In this document: piece by piece, positions 5,283 through 10,457 of the stretch | Numbering within the stretch: the first letter of the stretch is position 1 | Layout of the letters: the number at the start of each line of letters is the position of its first letter | NCBI GenBank assembly: GCA_900550025.1 | Contig: URQP01000092.1 | Coordinates: forward strand, 1-10,457 | Direction of reading: 5' to 3' | Source: an uncultured Porphyromonadaceae bacterium | GTDB taxonomy: Bacteria > Bacteroidota > Bacteroidia > Bacteroidales > Muribaculaceae | Length of the DNA stretch: 10,457 nt | Made by a program: the position numbers and the translations under genes | Notes under the pieces: generated by a model | The model's database searches: none | The model's input: only the letters and a program-made list of their open reading frames with translations | What the model was told of the DNA's origin: nothing

Positions 5283-7178
5283 ATGGGACACAAAATCCTC
5301 TTTATTTTTATAGTGGCAACCGCCTTGATTGCGGAAGCACAACTTAGATTGCCGGTAAGGATGATCGGCGATACAGAATATTATTACCGCCAAGTAAAGA
5401 AAAAAGAGACACTCTACGGAATATCGAAAGAATTAGGCCTGACAATCGACCAAATAATCAAATACAACCCTTCCGTAAAATCCGGACTGAAAAAAGACCA
5501 ATGGCTTTATTTCCCAGTTGCCGACTTCACTAACAAAGCCACAAAAGCCGACAAGCCAAAACAATTGGTACACACCGTAGAGCCGGGAGAAACGCTTTTC
5601 GGAATATCGCGCATCTACGGCACAAGCATCGAGGAGCTGACCGCAGCAAATCCCGAATTGGCGTCAGGATTGAAAAGCGGAAGCAAAATCATCATACCGC
5701 TGAATCAAAAAACCGGAAACAAATCCACTCCTTACACCATAAAAAAAGGTGAAACGCTTTACCGCGTCTCGTTAAACCACCATGTAACGATTGAATCGCT
5801 TCTTGAAGCCAATCCCGGCATATCGCCTACAAATTTCAAAGCGGGAGAAGTGATAATGATTCCGCCTGCCGAAAAATCGGAAGTGGAGAAGAACAGCCGG
5901 CCGGAAACCGTATTCATAGCTGAAAAAGTCGAGAAAGGCGACACGTTCGAATCAGTAGCAGAAAAGTACAACACGCCGGCCGAAGATATAAAAGATGCCA
6001 ACCCCGACCGCAAAAAGCTAAAGAAAGGCTCGTTCGTATATGTGCCTGTAACACAAGAGCGTGACAGCGTAACCAACGAAGAAATTGCGGCTACATACCA
6101 AAATGTCCATGAAGTTGAAAAAATCGAAGAAATCAATATGGCAGTAATGCTGCCATTCGAAAGCGAGAGCGAGACACCATCGCAAAAAGCCCGGTTATAT
6201 ACCGACTTCTACAAAGGCATCCTGATTGCAGCAAACAGCTATACAGACGACAACATACGAATCCATTTGAGCGTATTCGACCTGTCGGATAATAAATTCA
6301 CACATATCAGCTCGTCCAATCCAGAGGAGCTACAAGATTGCGACATGATTTTCATCGGAGGCAGTGACAACGACATAGAAGAGGCAAGCCGCTTCGGAAA
6401 AGAATATGGGGTGAACATAATAAACGCTTTTGAAGTGAATGACGACAACAGTTACGACAACGAGCGTTTTTTCCAAGTGACAACACCGTCATCGTATATG
6501 TACTCCGCAGTCAACAATATGGTAGACGATAAATTCAACGGCTACCGTATGGTATTCATAAATGACAGTGCCGGGGAAGCAAAACCGCTAATCGAAAATC
6601 TGAAGACAACCAGACTGACAAAACAGACAGTCAGCATCGACGAACTGGAAGACCCTGAAATGTTCAACACGATAGTCGCCAATGACAAAAAAATATTGTT
6701 TGTGCCGGAACAAAGCAGCACGACATTGCTCAACCGGATAAAAAAAGCATTCAATAATATTTCACGCGAATATCCGGAATACACATATTCGCTGCTCGGC
6801 TATCCGGAATGGTTGAACCATCCTGCTTACGAACCATTTTTCCACAAATGCGATACTTACATCTATAGCCGTTATACTTCAGCCGGCGAAGAAGCAGCAG
6901 CAAAAGAATTGAACGAAGCGTTTGAGTACTGGTATGGCAAACAGCCGCTAAACTCTATGCCGCAAATGAATATTTTCGGATATGACCTTGCAAAATATTT
7001 CATCGACACCATCCGGCAAAACGGCAACGACTTCAACCAAGAAACCGGCTGCACGGAAGGCATACAGACCTGCATCGATTTCAAGCGCGTCAGCAACTGG
7101 GGCGGATTCGTCAACACTTCCGTTTTCCTGATACACTTTTCCGATGACAATTCCGTAGAAAAGACAATCATCAAATGA
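5283..7178 (+). CDS. Secreted protein with four LysM domains and a C-terminal periplasmic-binding-like domain
   Basis: The protein has 631 residues. Residues 1-19 are a Sec signal peptide (cleavage after AEA, before Q20; no lipobox). Four LysM peptidoglycan-binding repeats follow: 34-79 (KKKETLYGISKELGLTIDQI), 95-140 (EPGETLFGISRIYG), 149-195 (KKGETLYRVSLNHH) and 211-256 (EKGDTFESVAEKYN), each ending in the typical 'Y/I-x-P' strand. The fourth is the most divergent. After a short linker, 286-631 looks like a type I periplasmic-binding fold: AVMLPFESESE at the start, DFYKGILIAANS, CDMIFIGGSDND, FFQVTTPSS, and a second lobe from about 400. The likely role is a peptidoglycan-anchored periplasmic protein that senses or scaffolds; the ligand is unknown. 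It overlaps the next gene by ATGA (7175-7178), so it probably works with that barrel protein. Confidence 0.9.
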   Translation: MGHKILFIFIVATALIAEAQLRLPVRMIGDTEYYYRQVKKKETLYGISKELGLTIDQIIKYNPSVKSGLKKDQWLYFPVADFTNKATKADKPKQLVHTVEPGETLFGISRIYGTSIEELTAANPELASGLKSGSKIIIPLNQKTGNKSTPYTIKKGETLYRVSLNHHVTIESLLEANPGISPTNFKAGEVIMIPPAEKSEVEKNSRPETVFIAEKVEKGDTFESVAEKYNTPAEDIKDANPDRKKLKKGSFVYVPVTQERDSVTNEEIAATYQNVHEVEKIEEINMAVMLPFESESETPSQKARLYTDFYKGILIAANSYTDDNIRIHLSVFDLSDNKFTHISSSNPEELQDCDMIFIGGSDNDIEEASRFGKEYGVNIINAFEVNDDNSYDNERFFQVTTPSSYMYSAVNNMVDDKFNGYRMVFINDSAGEAKPLIENLKTTRLTKQTVSIDELEDPEMFNTIVANDKKILFVPEQSSTTLLNRIKKAFNNISREYPEYTYSLLGYPEWLNHPAYEPFFHKCDTYIYSRYTSAGEEAAAKELNEAFEYWYGKQPLNSMPQMNIFGYDLAKYFIDTIRQNGNDFNQETGCTEGIQTCIDFKRVSNWGGFVNTSVFLIHFSDDNSVEKTIIK

Positions 7179-7864
7179 GCATACACAAGATATTAGCACC
7201 CATTATTGCCGCCATATGCACTATTGCCGCATATCCGCAACAGCACTATTCCGCAAACATAGCAGTCGGCGTAAAAGGAGGCGCGACCCTGTCGCAGACG
7301 ATGTTCTCACCCGGCATAGAACAGGCGTTCATCACCGGGATGCTCGGCGGAGTGACATTCCGCTACATCGAAGAACAGCATTTCGGACTTATCGCGGAGG
7401 TCAATATGGAGCAACGCGGATGGAAAGAGACATTCGACGAAACGCAATATTCGTTCCAACGGAAACTGACATACCTGCAAATACCGTTGCTCGCCCACAT
7501 ATATTTCGGTAGCGACGTGACTAAATTCTTTTTCAACGCAGGACCGGAAATAGGATTTATGATAAGCGACAAATGTTCCGCAAATTTCAACTATCACGAC
7601 CTTGCGGGCCTGCCGTCTGACTTTCCGATAGAGAACCGGAACACCGAGCAATTCACGATGGACATAAAAAACAAAATCGACTACGGCATATCCGCCGGCC
7701 TCGGCATAGAACTCGTGGCAAAAAGAAAGCACTCCATAATGCTGGAAGGCAGATTTTATTACGGACTCAACAATATTTTCAGTTCCCGCAAGCGTGACAC
7801 GTTCGCCGCTTCAAACGGAATGTCGATAATGGTGACACTCGGATATATGTTCCGCATAAAATAA
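7175..7864 (+). CDS. Small outer-membrane beta-barrel protein (PorT/porin-like)
   Basis: The protein has 229 residues with a Sec signal peptide (MSIHKILAPIIAAICTIAAYPQQ, cleavage near residues 20-22). The mature part consists of alternating polar/aromatic strands separated by turns: VGVKGGATLS, GMLGGVTFRYIEEQHFGLIAEVNMEQ, KLTYLQIPLLAHIYF, FFFNAGPEIGFMIS, GISAGLGIELVAKRKHSIMLEGRFYYGL, and a terminal strand MSIMVTLGYMFRIK with an aromatic near the C terminus. This is typical of the 8-10-strand outer-membrane beta-barrel family abundant in Bacteroidetes. The YLQIPLL...GP..G pattern is shared with PorT-like proteins. Its ATG overlaps the LysM gene's stop codon, which implies co-translation and a shared envelope role. 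What, if anything, it transports is unknown. Confidence 0.85.
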   Translation: MSIHKILAPIIAAICTIAAYPQQHYSANIAVGVKGGATLSQTMFSPGIEQAFITGMLGGVTFRYIEEQHFGLIAEVNMEQRGWKETFDETQYSFQRKLTYLQIPLLAHIYFGSDVTKFFFNAGPEIGFMISDKCSANFNYHDLAGLPSDFPIENRNTEQFTMDIKNKIDYGISAGLGIELVAKRKHSIMLEGRFYYGLNNIFSSRKRDTFAASNGMSIMVTLGYMFRIK

Positions 7865-7935
7865 TACCTACTTTTTAGTATCAGCCCATCTGCAAATACC
7901 AACAAATTGCGATTGCGCCCGAAACTATTCAATAT

Positions 7936-7943
7936 TTATTTTG
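7936..7943 (+). promoter_or_regulatory. Probable promoter of the hemerythrin/LuxR operon
   Basis: TTATTTTG (one mismatch to TAnnTTTG) ends 19 bases before the ATG at 7963. A TTG at 7913-7915 lies 20 bases upstream, a good -33 spacing. The 98-base gap from the preceding barrel gene makes a separate promoter likely. Confidence 0.45.
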
Positions 7944-7962
7944 CAACCGAAACCGAAAGAAG

Positions 7963-8670
7963 ATGAACAGCATTAACCGCTACAAGCCGACAGACAAAAT
8001 GAGCAACATCATTTTCCGGAATTACTCATTGATTTCCGTAATGAGCAGGTTCGGACTTCCGCTCGGCTTCGGAGAAAAGACTGTAAAAGAGATTTGCGAC
8101 CGGCAGAATGTGGATTGCAACACATTCCTCGCCGTAGTGAATTTTATGGAAGAAGAACAATACGGTTACGAATACGATGCCGAAACCGACAGGATTTCGC
8201 TTCCCGCACTGATGGACTACCTCAAGCAAGCCCATTCCTATTTTCTCGATTTCAATCTGCCTTCCATACGCAAACAATTGAAAGAAGCGCTGGAACTTGA
8301 ACCGGAAAACAATGATGTCACACAGTCAATCCTTATGTTCTACGACAAATACGAGGCTGAAGTACACCGCCACATGGAGTATGAAAACAAATTCGTGTTT
8401 GAATACGTGGACAATCTTATTTCCAGAAAAGAAACCGGCTCATACCGCATAAAAAACTTTGCACAAAAACACAACCATATAGAACAGAACCTGACGGAGC
8501 TGAAGAACATAATCATCAAATACTATCCGCAGGAGACATGCAACAATCTGCTTAACACCACCTTGTTCGACATATTCCATTGCGAATCGGATTTGAACCT
8601 GCATTGCAAGCTGGAAGACGAGTTGTTCACACCGGCAGTGGCAGAGTTGGAAAAAAAGATTTTTAAATGA
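7963..8670 (+). CDS. Hemerythrin-domain protein (RIC/ScdA/YtfE-like di-iron protein)
   Basis: The protein has 235 residues and is cytoplasmic. Residues about 10-65 resemble the ScdA N-terminal helix pair but lack its paired cysteines. From about 85 on it is a four-helix hemerythrin-like domain with ligands in the expected order: H91 (LKQAHSYF), H137 and E141 (HMEYE), H170/H172 (KHNH), H206, and H214 with E218 (HCKLE). The two HxxxE pairs (137/141, 214/218) are characteristic of a di-iron site. Relatives repair iron centres damaged by nitric oxide or oxidants, or sense oxygen. Here the gene is followed, with an ATGA overlap (8667-8670), by a LuxR-type regulator, so a role as the sensor of that regulator is plausible. 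Start: the ATG at 7963 follows CCGAAAGAAG; another Met at 13 is possible. Confidence 0.85.
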   Translation: MNSINRYKPTDKMSNIIFRNYSLISVMSRFGLPLGFGEKTVKEICDRQNVDCNTFLAVVNFMEEEQYGYEYDAETDRISLPALMDYLKQAHSYFLDFNLPSIRKQLKEALELEPENNDVTQSILMFYDKYEAEVHRHMEYENKFVFEYVDNLISRKETGSYRIKNFAQKHNHIEQNLTELKNIIIKYYPQETCNNLLNTTLFDIFHCESDLNLHCKLEDELFTPAVAELEKKIFK

Positions 8671-9272
8671 AGGATAACGATAGCATAAAAGTGGTAATAG
8701 CCGACACATCAGCAATAATACGCGCCGGCATAACGACAGTCTTGAAAAGGCTACCGAATTTCACTTTTTCCATAAACGAAATCAGCAATTTAGACACGTT
8801 GGCTATGTTTGTCAAGCTGCATACGCCCGACATACTGCTAATCAACCCGCTAATCACATCCAACACCATAGCATCTTCCTTTAAAAAAGAATTTCCAGAA
8901 ATAAAAACAGTAGCAATCCTTTCAAGTTTCATCGACACAAAGACTTTGGGCGAATTCGACGAGACAATTTCCATATTCGACGAGACAGAAACGATAAATA
9001 ACAAAATGGCAAATCTTTTGGCCGACAATGAAGAAGAGAATTCCGATACCGAACAGTTGAGCCTGCGCGAGAAAGAAATAATCGCCTGTGTGGTGAAAGG
9101 AATGACCAACAAGGCCATTGCCGACAATCTGTCAATATCGATACACACTGTGATAACCCACCGCCGGAATATCACAAAAAAATTGCAAATCCATTCTTCC
9201 GCAGGACTTGCAATCTATGCCATCGTAAATAAAATCGTAGAGATTCAGGACATCAAAGACGGTCTGAACTGA
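8667..9272 (+). CDS. LuxR-type response-regulator-like protein with an atypical receiver domain
   Basis: The protein has 201 residues. Residues about 7-105 follow the receiver fold (KVVIADTSAIIRAGITTVL, then PDILLINPLI, then TVAILSSF). The phosphoacceptor position is Asn60 (LLIN instead of LLLD), and only one acidic residue (D13) is present where a pair is usual. Residues about 130-190 are a LuxR/NarL helix-turn-helix: LSLREKEIIACVVKGMTNKA, IADNLSISIHTVITHRRNI, KKLQIHS. It should therefore bind DNA but not be controlled by ordinary Asp phosphorylation. Its start overlaps the hemerythrin gene's stop, suggesting that the two proteins form one signalling pair. Its targets are unknown. It ends 4 bases before the stop of the convergent SPOR gene, with no terminator between them. 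Confidence 0.88.
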   Translation: MKDNDSIKVVIADTSAIIRAGITTVLKRLPNFTFSINEISNLDTLAMFVKLHTPDILLINPLITSNTIASSFKKEFPEIKTVAILSSFIDTKTLGEFDETISIFDETETINNKMANLLADNEEENSDTEQLSLREKEIIACVVKGMTNKAIADNLSISIHTVITHRRNITKKLQIHSSAGLAIYAIVNKIVEIQDIKDGLN

Positions 9273-9276
9273 TTAT

Positions 9277-10221
9277 TTATCCTTTCGCTTTATATATCCA
9301 CGCATCAGGCACCACATCAAGCACCGACGAACTGTCCATCTTTTCTTTTGCCGCGCCATACGTTGCACCCGAAAAAGCATACACACGATACAAGCCTCCA
9401 CCATCGTTTATCTCTAACCCTTCCAACGGAGAACCGGCGATATAAGCCTCTGCCTGTTTCCTGCTCTTGAAAGTGGCTACGACCACATAATAAGCATCTT
9501 CTGCCACCCCGACAGGAGCTTCATTGACAACAGCCGCCTGCTTCACCACCACGGAATCGGCGCGCTCCGCCGCTTCCACCGCAGGAACGCTTACAACGGC
9601 AGAGTCAGTCATAACCTTAACGGCCGATTTGAATCCCGCATAATCAGGTTGCTTGTCAATGCTTATCGGGGTTGTCAAAACAAACGACATCGCAATAAGC
9701 ACGATTATAGATGCCGCAATCTTGAAGAAATTGCGGTTTATCGGCAGATAGACGAAATCGGGCTTATGCTCTACGGCATTTTCTTCCTGAGCCAACGAGT
9801 CGACAGATTTCAACCGCAAATCGTCCAATCCGAAAAAGTCGCCGGCAACTAACGCCGAGCGGTTCTCCAACGGCTCAAACGTAAGAAGATTGTCCTCTGA
9901 AAGAGTAAACCGCCCTATTCCTTCCATATAGACCTCTCCGGCCTCCTTCAGTTGGAGCTTCAAAGCCTCCACATCGCCGGAAATCACACGCACGGCCTTG
10001 TCGTACGACACTCCCGACTTGCGCATCAGCGAATTGGCCAGCAGTCCGTCGTTATGCTGCAACGCCTCGTTGAAACCCAACAGGCGGCAAGGGGCAGTCA
10101 GCAAACCGTCCTCACCGAGGGATGCCGGCACAGTATGCGAAATAAATGCACCGAAACCGGGAACAATGACACAATCATTGCTCCTTATCAGATATTCAAT
10201 ATGTGGCAGTATCGTCAACAT
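9277..10221 (-). CDS. HU-CCDC81-type / transmembrane / SPOR-domain protein
   Basis: The protein has 314 residues from the ATG at 10221 (MLTILPHIEYLIRSNDCVIV). The frame extends to 10302, but the promoter (-7 box 10227-10234) lies inside that extension, and family members begin with the 'hIEyLl..hDCVIVPGFGaF' segment. Residues about 1-55 and 60-120 fit the paired HU-CCDC81 domains of Bacteroidetes (related to HU DNA-binding proteins). A hydrophobic segment at about 165-187 is a single membrane span. The C-terminal residues about 243-313 (YYVVVATFKSRKQAEAYIAG, GLYRVYAFSGATYGAAKEKM) are a SPOR domain, which binds denuded peptidoglycan at division sites. The middle (about 190-240) is a Val/Ala-rich linker. 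It thus spans from a cytoplasmic HU-like module to the periplasm. It is convergent with the LuxR gene. Confidence 0.9.
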   Translation of the reverse strand: MLTILPHIEYLIRSNDCVIVPGFGAFISHTVPASLGEDGLLTAPCRLLGFNEALQHNDGLLANSLMRKSGVSYDKAVRVISGDVEALKLQLKEAGEVYMEGIGRFTLSEDNLLTFEPLENRSALVAGDFFGLDDLRLKSVDSLAQEENAVEHKPDFVYLPINRNFFKIAASIIVLIAMSFVLTTPISIDKQPDYAGFKSAVKVMTDSAVVSVPAVEAAERADSVVVKQAAVVNEAPVGVAEDAYYVVVATFKSRKQAEAYIAGSPLEGLEINDGGGLYRVYAFSGATYGAAKEKMDSSSVLDVVPDAWIYKAKG

Positions 10222-10226
10222 CAGAA

Positions 10227-10234
10227 CAAAGATA
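10227..10234 (-). promoter_or_regulatory. -7 promoter box (TATCTTTG) of the SPOR gene, abutting the ATG
   Basis: On the minus strand TATCTTTG matches TAnnTTTG. It ends only 5 bases before the ATG at 10221; other promoters here end 19-27 bases before theirs. A TTTG lies 20 bases upstream (10255-10258), giving a good -33/-7 pair. Transcription would begin at or next to the ATG. Confidence 0.6.
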
Positions 10235-10237
10235 CGC

Positions 10238-10261
10238 CAAATCCAGCAAATCCGCAAATCC
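10238..10261 (-). repeat. Three short direct repeats (GGATTTG) in the SPOR gene promoter
   Basis: On the minus strand GGATTTG occurs three times, at 10261-10255, 10253-10247 and 10244-10238, with 1-2 bases between copies. The most distal copy supplies the TTTG with the correct spacing (20 bases) to the -7 box; the other two give spacings of 12 and 3. Confidence 0.7.
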
Positions 10262-10378
10262 GACCCAGATTTTTCACGCAAAAAAATTTTGACACAAAAC
10301 AAACCAGTATCATCTTTGATGCAAAAGATTCTAAAAGATTCTACATTTCCAATTCATTGTTTTATAGCAAATATTGAG

Positions 10379-10386
10379 TAAATTTG
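10379..10386 (+). promoter_or_regulatory. Outward-facing promoter (TTG-N19-TAAATTTG) for a gene beyond the right edge
   Basis: TAAATTTG matches TAnnTTTG, and a TTG at 10357-10359 lies exactly 19 bases upstream, the best -33/-7 pair in the window. From a start near 10393 at least 60 bases of leader follow without a coding frame; the window ends in TTGAAAT, which could become ATG if the next base is G. The gene itself is not visible. Confidence 0.6.
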
Positions 10387-10457
10387 CACCTGTTGAGGAA
10401 CCATTGCATAGGCAATATTTTCCGCAACTTACATTTTAGAAAAGGTGTTATTGAAAT

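Noticed and set aside
7867..7878. Short inverted repeat TACT-TTTT-AGTA after the barrel gene
   Set aside because: A 4-base A/T-rich stem is too weak to call a terminator.
10222..10302. N-terminal extension of the SPOR protein to 10302
   Set aside because: It contains the -7 box and the GGATTTG repeats, and family members begin near the ATG at 10221.

Overview
The window looks like a chromosomal segment from a Bacteroidales bacterium (Bacteroides/Parabacteroides-like; I cannot name a genus from sequence alone). The clues are the repeated Bacteroidetes promoter element TAnnTTTG upstream of nearly every transcription unit, weak Shine-Dalgarno signals, a membrane protein joining HU-CCDC81-type domains to a SPOR domain, and a LysM/periplasmic-binding-fold protein paired with a small outer-membrane barrel.

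Left half (1-5200), accessory in character: a divergent AraC-family regulator (1215-2114, +) faces a minus-strand operon of a small unknown protein, a flavin reductase-like protein and a secreted carboxymuconolactone decarboxylase-family protein that runs off the left edge. Beyond the regulator, also on the minus strand, are a secreted cupin (2224-2733) and a two-gene operon: a DUF6282-like metal-dependent hydrolase, then an aldo/keto reductase with two C-terminal Fe-S cysteine clusters. Both of these have twin-arginine-type N termini. A 13-base sequence is identical upstream of the cupin and hydrolase promoters, 35 and 36 bases beyond the -7 box. A degenerate version sits at the same spacing (35) before the small-protein/flavin reductase operon. 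This suggests one regulon, probably run by the AraC protein, and a largely extracytoplasmic redox/hydrolase pathway of unknown substrate.

Right half (5283-10457), more like core envelope and stress functions: a LysM x4 protein fused to a periplasmic-binding-like domain overlaps a small outer-membrane beta-barrel gene (5283-7864, +). Next is a hemerythrin/RIC-like di-iron protein overlapping a LuxR-type regulator whose receiver-like domain has Asn where the phosphorylated Asp should be (7963-9272, +). Convergent to these, only 4 bases away, is the HU-CCDC81/transmembrane/SPOR protein (9277-10221, -). Its promoter lies so close to the ATG that the mRNA may be leaderless. At the right edge a textbook Bacteroidetes promoter (TTG-N19-TAAATTTG) points out of the window.

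Four longest-ORF starts are rejected (1168, 1179, 5160, 10302), because a -7 promoter box lies inside each extension. No tRNA, rRNA, CRISPR, insertion sequence or phage gene was seen, and no intergenic gap exceeds about 160 bases.
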